DNA from: Sva-07 sp041686315 | GTDB lineage: Bacteria > Actinomycetota > Acidimicrobiia > Acidimicrobiales > Ilumatobacteraceae | Assembly (NCBI GenBank): GCA_041686315.1 | Contig: JAWLEC010000196.1 | Span: 1-5,091, forward strand | DNA: 5,091 nt | Direction: 5' to 3' | The notes under the pieces: model-generated | What the model was told of the DNA's origin: nothing | Database searches by the model: none | Seen by the model: the letters and a program-made list of their open reading frames with translations, nothing else | Made by a program: the position numbers and the translations under genes | Part shown: piece after piece, positions 1 to 5,025 of the stretch | How positions within the stretch are numbered: position 1 is the first letter of the stretch | Layout of the letters: each line of letters begins with the position of its first letter

Positions 1-369
1 CCAGCCGTGCACCTGGTAGAGGTCGATGACGTCCACGCCCAGCCGGCGCAGACTCGCCTCCACGGCCCGCTGGAGATGACGGCGGCCGGCGCCGCGATCG
101 AGCGGGCCGGCGCCCATCGGGAAGCGGCCCTTCGTGGCGATCACCAGATCGTCGTGTCCACCACGTGCGGCGAGCCACCGGCCGATGATCTCCTCGGAGG
201 TGCCGGCGCTGTACACGTCGGCCGTGTCGATCAGCGTGCCGCCGACCTCCACGAACCGATCGAGCTGGGCCACCGAGCCGGCCTCGTCGGTCTCGTCGCC
301 GAACGTCATCGTCCCCAGGGCGAGGCTGCTGACGGTCAATCCACTGGTTCCGAGCACACGTTGTTCCAT
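1..369 (-). CDS. Aldo/keto reductase, N-terminal part (cut by window edge)
   Basis: Seen: 123 codons from ATG (367-369) to the left edge, beginning MEQRVLGTSGLTVSSLALGT and continuing MTFGDETDE. Three of the four residues of the AKR catalytic tetrad lie in their usual contexts: Asp48 and Tyr53 in LIDTADVY, and Lys80 in IATKGR. The fourth, His121 in YQVHGW, sits three residues from the edge. Family knowledge: these are cytosolic (beta/alpha)8-barrel, NADPH-dependent oxidoreductases of about 300-340 residues that reduce aldehydes and ketones, so roughly 200 residues including the C-terminal cofactor-binding part lie outside the window. The LG.SGL..S.L.LGTMTFG opening resembles the bacterial YhdN/GSP69-like branch. 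Substrate cannot be told. The gene is divergent from the lipoprotein at 492, with a 122-nt shared upstream region. The start is the first ATG before the conserved strand and has no strong Shine-Dalgarno, only GGTGGA close to the ATG. Confidence 0.93.
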   Translation of the reverse strand, partial: MEQRVLGTSGLTVSSLALGTMTFGDETDEAGSVAQLDRFVEVGGTLIDTADVYSAGTSEEIIGRWLAARGGHDDLVIATKGRFPMGAGPLDRGAGRRHLQRAVEASLRRLGVDVIDLYQVHGW

Positions 370-376
370 GACGTCC

Positions 377-382
377 ACCCTA
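377..382 (-). promoter_or_regulatory. Possible -10 element of the aldo/keto reductase gene
   Basis: On the minus strand the hexamer TAGGGT (TAnnnT pattern, 3 of 6 matches to TATAAT) ends 7 nt before the ATG at 369. That spacing would place transcription start at or next to the start codon. No convincing -35 is visible 16-18 nt upstream. GGTGGA overlaps this site and could instead act as a weak ribosome binding site, so the call is tentative. Confidence 0.22.
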
Positions 383-449
383 CGGAGGCTGTGCTCCCGC
401 CCTCGCACGGCCGGCCAACCAGACGACCAGCCCCACGCAGCGAGGCGAA

Positions 450-463
450 ATCGGTCGACCGAT
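450..463. promoter_or_regulatory. Perfect 14-bp palindrome, candidate operator
   Basis: ATCGGTCGACCGAT is its own reverse complement over all 14 bases, with no spacer. It lies in the 122-nt region between the divergent aldo/keto reductase and lipoprotein genes, and its right half overlaps the likely -35 hexamer of the lipoprotein promoter. Position and symmetry fit a binding site for a homodimeric repressor, which is an inference. No regulator gene is visible in the window. It lies 80 nt upstream of the reductase start, so it could affect both genes. Confidence 0.4.
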
Positions 464-484
464 CCCAGTCACCTGTGGTATCGA
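455..484 (+). promoter_or_regulatory. Candidate promoter of the lipoprotein gene (leaderless)
   Basis: A TCGACC hexamer (455-460, resembling TTGACC) is followed after 18 nt by TATCGA (479-484). TGG stands immediately before the hexamer, which gives an extended -10 pattern TGnTATCGA. Transcription would start about 7 nt downstream, at 491-492, which coincides with the ATG at 492. Together with the lack of any Shine-Dalgarno this suggests a leaderless mRNA, a mode common in Actinobacteria. The -10 matches TATAAT at only 3 of 6 positions, so confidence is moderate. Confidence 0.35.
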
Positions 485-491
485 CGCGCCC

Positions 492-1214
492 ATGGGGATC
501 GATGTCGACGTCAATTCCGATCACGTGCCGGAGCCGTCACGGTGGAAGGGGAACTCCGGCTTCCGCTCGTCGATCGTTGCATCGGTGGCGGGAGTCCTGA
601 TGATCGCCGCGCTCGGAGCATGCGGTTCCGACGACGCCTCGGACTCCGATGCCCCGTCGGCGGCAACCGAACCGGCGGACGGCACCGAGCCGGCAGAGAA
701 CGAACCCGTGGAGGGCACCGCGCCGGACGAACCCGCGGATCCACCGCCGAGCGACAGCCAACCCGAACCCGAGCCGGTCCCCCCGGCCGAGGATCAGGAC
801 GACCCCGGGCCTCCGGCTGGCGCGCCGGTCGACATCACGGTGTGCGAACGCATCGATCCCAGTCCGATCAGCGCGATTCTCGGGACCACGGCCGGGCCGG
901 TGATCACCGCGGAACGCGGCGACACCGCTTTCGACTGCGCGTGGCAGGGCCAGGGTGACGACGACCCCGACTTCGTGCAGGCCAGCTTCGACGGCGAACC
1001 CACGTTGTACGCGAACCTGGAGATGTTCGCCCGCGATCCGGTCGGCCCTGCCGAACTGGGGGCGTTCGTGAACCAGAACGCTGACGGTGTGATCATGCGG
1101 CTGGCGGAGCCGTGGACGGTCCAGGTCCGATGCGCCTGCAAGCTGGTCGACGACCCGTCGAACGACCAGCTGGTCGCCGTCCTGCAGGCCGTACAGGTCG
1201 CCGCGGCGAGCTAG
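492..1214 (+). CDS. Secreted lipoprotein with acidic linker and DUF3558-like C-terminal domain
   Basis: A 240-residue protein. A short basic stretch (Arg17, Lys19, Arg25) precedes a hydrophobic segment at about 28-43 that ends in LGAC. Cys44 is the expected lipidation site for Lgt/LspA, so the protein is probably anchored outside the cytoplasmic membrane. Residues 45-113 form a low-complexity linker rich in Asp, Glu, Pro and Ala with almost no basic residues, probably an unfolded spacer. The C-terminal domain (about 114-240) has Cys118, Cys149, Cys214 and Cys216, which could form disulfides. The pattern C-x(10)-ILG near its start followed by CAW resembles DUF3558-type actinobacterial lipoproteins; this is recognition by eye, and no function is known. 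The ATG at 492 was chosen because it lies just after a promoter-like site; GTG at 525 is an alternative that gives a shorter signal peptide. The gene ends 28 nt from the convergent gene on the other strand. Confidence 0.85.
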   Translation: MGIDVDVNSDHVPEPSRWKGNSGFRSSIVASVAGVLMIAALGACGSDDASDSDAPSAATEPADGTEPAENEPVEGTAPDEPADPPPSDSQPEPEPVPPAEDQDDPGPPAGAPVDITVCERIDPSPISAILGTTAGPVITAERGDTAFDCAWQGQGDDDPDFVQASFDGEPTLYANLEMFARDPVGPAELGAFVNQNADGVIMRLAEPWTVQVRCACKLVDDPSNDQLVAVLQAVQVAAAS

Positions 1215-1217
1215 GGA

Positions 1218-1241
1218 ACCGGCCGGCCCGTCGACGCCGGT
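1218..1241. terminator. Hairpin between convergent genes, possible bidirectional terminator
   Basis: ACCGGC (1218-1223) pairs perfectly with GCCGGT (1236-1241) across a 12-nt loop. It occupies most of the 28-nt gap between the convergent lipoprotein and SCO6745-like genes. There is no U-run on either strand, so it is not a classical intrinsic terminator. High-GC actinobacteria often have such U-less hairpins at gene ends. The same 6-bp core and loop length recur at 3875-3898. Confidence 0.33.
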
Positions 1242-1242
1242 G

Positions 1243-2142
1243 TCAGACGTGGAGGCGTGAGGCCGGCTGGTAGTTCTCGCCGGCGGTGACGTCGACCCGG
1301 GTGAGCAGGGCCTCGCACGGCGGCTCGAACCGCTCGGCGAACCAGATGGATCGCTCGTCGCCGAGCAGCTCCCACGGCAGCGTGGTGAGACGATCGGTGT
1401 CGTCCTCGATCTGCGCTCGCAACGCCAAACCTTCGGTGGACACCTGCCGCTCGCCGTCGGCGTCGATCTCGGCGAGACCCTTGCGGACGAGCGCGCTCCA
1501 GCCGGCCTCGATCTCCTCCGGCGTCGCACCGCGCGACTTCGGCAGCCAGTCGGTGTCGTAGTGCACGTGGGCGTTGTGCAGGATCGACGCCTCCGGGTGC
1601 GTGAGCCCGGCCGCCACGACGACCGCCCAGTGGGTGTCGCCGCGCCACTCCCGGATGCAGTTCACCGCATGCCAGCCGGACAGCAGCGGGTCGTCCGGAC
1701 GCGGCAGCGCCAGGTGCGCGGCCATGAAGACCCGGCCCATCACGGGGAGCTGCTCGACGACCGGCCAGAGCCCGGGCCCGAACTCGATCAACGGCTCGAC
1801 GATCGACGGCGCGTACTCGTGGAGACCGTCGACGACGGCCTCGTCACGTGCGAGCCGGCACGCCTCGAACCGGTCGGGATCGTGGTCGAGCACGTCGAAG
1901 GCGGCGCGGATACCGGTCGGGCTGATCGAACCGAATGCGGCGATCACGGCATCGGGGCCGGCAGCCGCCAGTGGTGCGCATCGAGCGGCCATGTAGCCGA
2001 GCGGCCCGGCGAAGTCCTTCGGGAGACCCAGGTCGGCGTAGCGCTCCACCGCCCCCGGATCCCAGAAGATCCAGCCGATCGTCGTCTGGACCGACCGAGC
2101 GTTGCGCCGTGTGATCCCGAACCAGTCCGGTGCCTCTCCCAT
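1243..2142 (-). CDS. SCO6745/SalK-like family protein (winged-helix type), function unknown
   Basis: A 299-residue protein read from ATG at 2142. Features that match the actinobacterial SCO6745/SalK-like family by eye: an N-terminal stretch ARSVQTTIGWIFWDPGAVER leading to LGYMAARCAPL; WHAVNCIREWRGDTH at 157-171 followed by an Ala/Val-rich helix; and a C-terminal winged-helix-like part from RGATPEEIEAGWSALVRKGL (204-223) to IEDDTDRLTTLPWELLG (about 245-261). Proteins of this family are small, cytosolic and mostly annotated as hypothetical or HTH-containing. Whether they bind DNA or a small molecule is not settled. An in-frame GTG at 2199 would add 19 residues (MIGALLRWFVRRRSCDTPP). I prefer 2142 because a -10-like site sits just before it and the conserved part begins about 14 residues later. 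The gene is monocistronic as far as visible: convergent with the lipoprotein, and with its 5' end facing an EF-G remnant. Confidence 0.78.
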   Translation of the reverse strand: MGEAPDWFGITRRNARSVQTTIGWIFWDPGAVERYADLGLPKDFAGPLGYMAARCAPLAAAGPDAVIAAFGSISPTGIRAAFDVLDHDPDRFEACRLARDEAVVDGLHEYAPSIVEPLIEFGPGLWPVVEQLPVMGRVFMAAHLALPRPDDPLLSGWHAVNCIREWRGDTHWAVVVAAGLTHPEASILHNAHVHYDTDWLPKSRGATPEEIEAGWSALVRKGLAEIDADGERQVSTEGLALRAQIEDDTDRLTTLPWELLGDERSIWFAERFEPPCEALLTRVDVTAGENYQPASRLHV

Positions 2143-2148
2143 CGGCGG

Positions 2149-2157
2149 AGTATCGCA
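2149..2157 (-). promoter_or_regulatory. Extended -10 element of the SCO6745-like gene (leaderless)
   Basis: On the minus strand TGC-GATACT fits an extended -10 (TGn plus a hexamer matching TATAAT at 4 of 6 positions). The hexamer ends 6 nt before the ATG at 2142, so the transcript would begin at or within a base of the start codon. The -35 region (TGGTTC, 2173-2178) is weak, as is usual with extended -10 promoters. This site supports the ATG at 2142 over the upstream GTG at 2199. Confidence 0.38.
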
Positions 2158-2193
2158 GGATCGCCGCCGCACGAACCACCGCAGGAGTGCGCC

Positions 2194-2226
2194 GATCACG
2201 ATTGGGGTCTGACAGTGATCGTGATC
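2194..2226. repeat. 9-bp inverted repeat with 15-nt spacer
   Basis: GATCACGAT (2194-2202) and ATCGTGATC (2218-2226) are perfect reverse complements, with centres 24 bp apart. The repeat lies upstream of the SCO6745-like promoter, in the approximately 207-nt stretch (2143-2349) that has no assigned gene. It could be a two-site operator, a hairpin, or the scar of an insertion or deletion linked to loss of the 5' part of the EF-G-like gene; nothing visible decides between these. The rest of 2227-2349 shows no recognisable product on either strand. Confidence 0.4.
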
Positions 2227-2349
2227 CGCCGACCACGCGTTCGTCTACGACACCGGACACGCCGAGAGACCGCCGTACCCGACGATCTCCCCGACGCCGA
2301 ACGGGTCGAACACGAGCACCGTACGGCGTCGCCACCGTCCGGCTGCACC

Positions 2350-2748
2350 GGCGGCAAACACCACTCGGTCGACTCCTCGGAGATGGCGTTCAAGATGGCC
2401 GGATCGATGGCCCTCGAGGCGGCCATCGCCGAGGTGGGCGTGGAGGTGCTCGAGCCCGTGAGTGCACTCCGCGTCCAGGTTCCGGCCGAGCTCCACGGCG
2501 ACGTGCTCGGCGACCTCAACTCCCGCCGCGGTCAGATCCTGGGCAACACCACCGACGACGACGGCGCCCACACCACGATCGAGGCCCTGGTCCCCACCGC
2601 CGAGATCGTCCGGTACGCGATCGACCTCCGCTCGATCAGTGGAGGTCGAGGCTCGTTCGAGCTCGATCACCACGGCTACCAGAAGCTGCCGGCGAACCTC
2701 GTCGCCTCCGTGGCGCAGCAGGCCGAGCGGGCCCGAACGAGAGCGTGA
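2350..2748 (+). pseudogene. Elongation factor G-like (FusA2-type) GTPase, C-terminal remnant
   Basis: The frame encodes about 132 residues matching only the tail of EF-G. GGKHHSVDSSEMAFKMAGSM (2350-2409) is the end of domain IV. VQVPAELHGDVLGDLNSRRG (about 2473-2532) is the start of domain V, followed by ALVPTAEIVRYAIDLRS and GGRGSFELDHHGYQKLP. The TGGRG-like and RYAIDLRS wording fits EF-G paralogs (FusA2 type) of Actinobacteria more than canonical FusA. Full-length EF-G is about 700 residues and begins with a GTPase domain carrying P-loop, switch and NKxD motifs. None of that is present: the space upstream is a short spacer and then the oppositely oriented gene ending at 2142. The frame stays open far upstream only by antisense coincidence. 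In-frame ATGs occur at 2383, 2395 and 2407, none with well-spaced Shine-Dalgarno, so expression as a small domain V protein is possible but unproven. The coding part has no internal stops and keeps its conserved residues, suggesting recent truncation or retention. Confidence 0.8.
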
Positions 2749-2787
2749 CGGCAACCACCGCACAGGCCGACATGGCAGGCTGGTCGG

Positions 2788-3426
2788 GTGCCCCGTTCCT
2801 CCCGAACGACGTCGCTGTTCGACCGGTGGTCGCAGACCTACGACCGCCTCGAGCTCCAACGGTCGACGTACCGCCCGGTCCACGACGCCGTCGTGCAGTG
2901 TCTCGACGAGGAGAACCCGAACGTCGTGCTCGACCTCGGCTGCGGCACCGGGCAACTCACGCGACGCCTGGCCGAACGGTTCGCGCGGGCGGCCGTCGTC
3001 GGCGTCGACCTGTCCGCGGGGATGCTCGGCGAAGCCGCCGCCTCCTCCGATCATGACGGTCCGCTGCCGCACCACGTGCGCGGCGACGCACTCGCCCTGC
3101 CGGTGCGCACCGGCTCGATCGACGCCGTCGTGTGCACCGAGTCATTCCACTGGTATCCCGACCAGGGCCAGGTGCTCGACGACCTCGCTCGCCTCCTCCG
3201 CCCGGGCGGGCGGCTGCTGATCGCCTCCATCGCCACCGTGACACGGCTCGGCGACCGCATGCTGCGGGCAGCGTCGGGCCTCGGCGGCGCGGAGATCAAG
3301 GCCCTCCCGCCACGGTCGCTGCGCACCGCTGTCGAGGGCGCGGGGTTCGAGGTGCTCCGCCAGCGGCGCATCCCGCGTCTCGGGCTCGCCGCCTGGCCGG
3401 TCCTCACCGACGCCCGTCGATCGTGA
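2788..3426 (+). CDS. Class I SAM-dependent methyltransferase (Methyltransf_11 type)
   Basis: A 212-residue cytosolic protein read from GTG at 2788. Motif I is VLDLGCGTGQ (47-56), the glycine-rich SAM-binding loop. VVGVDLS carries Asp74, expected to hold the ribose hydroxyls. GDALALP with Asp100 is the adenine-contacting segment. IDAVVCTESFHWYPD (111-125) is motif post-II, and LLRPGGRLLI (136-145) is the typical motif III region. The N-terminus (SLFDRWSQTYDRLE) is the usual cap helix of UbiE-like enzymes. Length is at the short end of the family but all core motifs are present. Methyl acceptor unknown; such enzymes act on small molecules such as lipids, quinones or secondary metabolites. The gene starts 39 nt after the EF-G remnant and ends 30 nt before the next gene on the same strand, so it may be co-transcribed. 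No clear Shine-Dalgarno precedes the GTG; the start was chosen because it just precedes the conserved cap helix. Confidence 0.9.
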   Translation: MPRSSRTTSLFDRWSQTYDRLELQRSTYRPVHDAVVQCLDEENPNVVLDLGCGTGQLTRRLAERFARAAVVGVDLSAGMLGEAAASSDHDGPLPHHVRGDALALPVRTGSIDAVVCTESFHWYPDQGQVLDDLARLLRPGGRLLIASIATVTRLGDRMLRAASGLGGAEIKALPPRSLRTAVEGAGFEVLRQRRIPRLGLAAWPVLTDARRS

Positions 3427-3442
3427 GGATGGTTCGTCGGGG

Positions 3443-3448
3443 TACGGT
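3443..3448 (+). promoter_or_regulatory. Possible -10 element before the TIGR03792-like gene
   Basis: TACGGT (TAnnnT pattern) ends 8 nt before the GTG at 3457. With no proper Shine-Dalgarno other than a GGAA 4 nt from the GTG, a leaderless start is possible here too. No -35 is evident, and the 30-nt gap after the methyltransferase equally allows read-through. Weak call. Confidence 0.2.
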
Positions 3449-3456
3449 CGGAAATC

Positions 3457-3846
3457 GTGTCCGTTGATTTCAATTATCGGTCGGGCGAACGTCTCCCGGT
3501 CGAGGTGCTCGTCTTCGAGGTCGACCCCGAGCACGTCGACGACTTCCTGGAGGTCGACCACGAGGTCTGGACGCTGGGCGAGGCCGAGATCACCGGCACC
3601 GACCACATCCCGTTCCTGTCGAAGGAGGTGTGGCTCGACGACGCCCACCCGGGACGGGTCGTGCTGATCTTCGTGTGGGAGTCGATCGAATCGTGGCGCA
3701 AGGTCGGCGAGGACCATCTCCAACGAGAGCTGCAGGCACGTTTCGACGCCCGCTTCCCGCATCGCGTCACGCTGCAGCGGGCACTCCACGAGGAGTCGGA
3801 CTTCGGCATCCATCGCGTCAGCCGGTTCGAACGGGTCGAGGACTGA
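3457..3846 (+). CDS. TIGR03792-like small protein (dimeric alpha/beta-barrel, ABM-like)
   Basis: A 129-residue protein from GTG at 3457. The central part, with DFLEVDHEVWT, then FLSKEVWLDD, then VLIFVWESIESWRKV (about residues 68-82) and a late ESDFGIHRVSRF strand, matches by eye the TIGR03792 family of uncharacterised proteins, best known from cyanobacteria. In that family a beta-strand, a Trp-containing helix and a kevW...p.ev.li..W.s.e.W pattern form a ferredoxin-like fold related to antibiotic biosynthesis monooxygenase and EthD-type proteins. Such folds usually dimerise and bind a small or heme-like ligand, but no activity is established for this family. The protein is strongly acidic, with no signal peptide or membrane segment, so cytosolic. 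It is downstream of the methyltransferase on the same strand and convergent with the ABC ATPase gene. Confidence 0.72.
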   Translation: MSVDFNYRSGERLPVEVLVFEVDPEHVDDFLEVDHEVWTLGEAEITGTDHIPFLSKEVWLDDAHPGRVVLIFVWESIESWRKVGEDHLQRELQARFDARFPHRVTLQRALHEESDFGIHRVSRFERVED

Positions 3847-3873
3847 CGATCGGCGAGTCCGCCGTTACGTCGT

Positions 3874-3899
3874 CACCGGCCCTCAGCGGACCGCCGGTG
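3874..3899. terminator. Hairpin between convergent genes, possible bidirectional terminator
   Basis: CACCGGC (3874-3880) and GCCGGTG (3893-3899) form a perfect 7-bp stem with a 12-nt loop. It lies in the 60-nt gap between the TIGR03792-like gene (stop at 3846) and the convergent ABC ATPase gene (stop at 3907). No U-tract follows on either strand. The core ACCGGC-N12-GCCGGT is identical in stem and loop length to the hairpin at 1218-1241, also between convergent genes, which supports a role at transcript ends. Confidence 0.38.
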
Positions 3900-3906
3900 T
3901 GGCCGG

Positions 3907-5025
3907 TCAGTTCGGCGGGTGGAAGACGGCGAGGCCGGTCGCCGGGTCGAAGAAGTGCAGCCGATCGGCGGGGATCCTGAGGTGGAGCACGGTGCCTGGC
4001 CGCGGCGCCGGACCGCGGGCGACACAGTCGACACGGACATCGTCGGCGGTCGACGCGTTGACCGTCGCCTGGTAGCCGATCGACTCGGTCGTCATCACGA
4101 TCACCTCGACGCTGTCGTCGCTGCGAGCACCCGCCACGAGATCCTCGGGGCGCACACCGACCACCACGTCGCGCCCGTGGTACGCATCGACCTCGGTGGT
4201 GTGCACCGGCACCCAGCGGCCGAGCACACGAACCCGCCTGATCCCGGCGCTCGCGTCGACCCGCCCCGTCACGATGTTCATCGGCGGCTCGCCGAAGAAC
4301 CTGGCCACCTCCACCGTTGCCGGTCTGCCGTAGGCGTCGGCCGGGGTTGCGTACTGCTCGAGGCGGCCCTCGAAGAGCACGGCGATGCGGTCGCACATCG
4401 CCATCGCGTCGTGCTGGCTGGCCGTCACCAGCAGCGAGGTGAGCCCACGCTCGTGGTGGAGCCGCACGATCTCGCTGCGCAGCCGGAGCCGGACCTGATC
4501 CTCCAGGAACGCGAGCGGCTCGTCCATCAGCAACGCCACCGGAGCACCGATGACCGCACGCGCCAGTTGGACGAGCCGGCTCTGTCCTGCGGACAGACGG
4601 CTCGCCTGCTGATCGAGGAGGTGCTCGATGCCGAGTTGGCCGGCCTCACGCTGCAGCCGACGGTCGATCTCGGCGACCCTGGGGCCGTTCTCGCGCAGCT
4701 CCAGCGGCATGCTGATGTTGCGGGCCGCCGACAGGTGCCTCAGCAGCTGGTTCTGCTGGGTCACCAGACCGAAGTGGCGCTCGCGCGAGTCGAGACGGGT
4801 GATGTCGCGTGTGCCGAGCCGCACCCGCCCCGACGTCGGCACCTCGAAGCCGGCGAGCATCCGCAGCACCGTGCTCTTGCCGCAGCCCGACGGCCCGACG
4901 AGCCCGACCAGTTGCCCCGCCGGCACCGTCAGGTCGAGGTGGTCCACCGCCGGCGCCACCCCCGGCCACGTCTTGGTCACGTCGTCGAGGACCAGGTCCT
5001 GCACGACCGTCGAGATTACGCCCAT
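3907..5025 (-). CDS. MalK/UgpC-type ABC transporter ATP-binding protein with divergent catalytic motifs
   Basis: A 372-residue protein from ATG at 5025. It is a cytoplasmic nucleotide-binding subunit of an importer, most like carbohydrate (CUT1) systems because of the C-terminal MalK/TOBE-like extension (about 250-372, with NIVTGRV, VVVGVRPEDL and ESIGYQATV). Motifs in order: Walker A GPSGCGKST (44-52); Q-loop Gln90 in LVTQQNQ; signature LSAGQ (144-148) instead of LSGGQ; Walker B LLMDEP with Asp168 and Glu169; D-loop LAFLED (171-176) where the family has LSNLDA; and VTASQHDAM at 200-208, where the family has VTHDQ.EAM, so the switch histidine is Ala202. It may hydrolyse ATP poorly or act beside a second, intact ATPase. 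Permease and binding-protein genes are not visible and may lie beyond the right edge. Alternative starts are GTG at 5055 (ten residues longer) and GTG at 5004 (MQDLVLDDVTK, preceded by a -10-like site). Confidence 0.9.
   Translation of the reverse strand: MGVISTVVQDLVLDDVTKTWPGVAPAVDHLDLTVPAGQLVGLVGPSGCGKSTVLRMLAGFEVPTSGRVRLGTRDITRLDSRERHFGLVTQQNQLLRHLSAARNISMPLELRENGPRVAEIDRRLQREAGQLGIEHLLDQQASRLSAGQSRLVQLARAVIGAPVALLMDEPLAFLEDQVRLRLRSEIVRLHHERGLTSLLVTASQHDAMAMCDRIAVLFEGRLEQYATPADAYGRPATVEVARFFGEPPMNIVTGRVDASAGIRRVRVLGRWVPVHTTEVDAYHGRDVVVGVRPEDLVAGARSDDSVEVIVMTTESIGYQATVNASTADDVRVDCVARGPAPRPGTVLHLRIPADRLHFFDPATGLAVFHPPN
5013..5018 (-). promoter_or_regulatory. Possible -10 element (TAATCT) of the ABC ATPase gene
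   Basis: On the minus strand TAATCT stands out in very GC-rich surroundings and ends 8 nt before an in-frame GTG at 5004. Initiation there would give a leaderless mRNA and a protein starting MQDLVLDDVTK, a natural ABC ATPase N-terminus. If so, the ATG at 5025 is not the start and the palindrome at 5026-5048 lies over the -35 region. No -35 consensus is seen. Confidence 0.25.

Noticed and set aside
134..958. 274-codon plus-strand frame over the divergent region
   Set aside because: It crosses the reductase gene antisense and then the lipoprotein out of frame; Arg/Ser/Thr-rich shadow with no motif.
537..1529. 330-codon open frame on the minus strand
   Set aside because: It overlaps the lipoprotein and the end of the SCO6745-like gene, is very Arg-rich and has no motif; an effect of high GC on antisense frames.
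2231..2320. Plus-strand frame in the 2200-2349 spacer (DHAFVYDTGHAERPPYP)
   Set aside because: It looks somewhat protein-like but has no start codon after stops at 2216-2218 and 2222-2224, and no recognisable family.
1561..2349. Long open frame on the plus strand that continues into the EF-G remnant
   Set aside because: It is antisense to the SCO6745-like gene up to 2142, has Arg/His/Pro-rich shadow composition and no family resemblance. Only the part from about 2350 onward matches EF-G.
2245..3075. 276-codon minus-strand frame ending in a protein-like stretch, VLVFDPFGVGEIVGYGGL
   Set aside because: The last 24 codons have GC-rich third positions and look plausible, but the rest is antisense to the EF-G remnant and the methyltransferase, and no start or family match supports a gene.
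3142..3813. 223-codon minus-strand frame
   Set aside because: Antisense to the methyltransferase and TIGR03792-like genes, both with clear family motifs on the plus strand.
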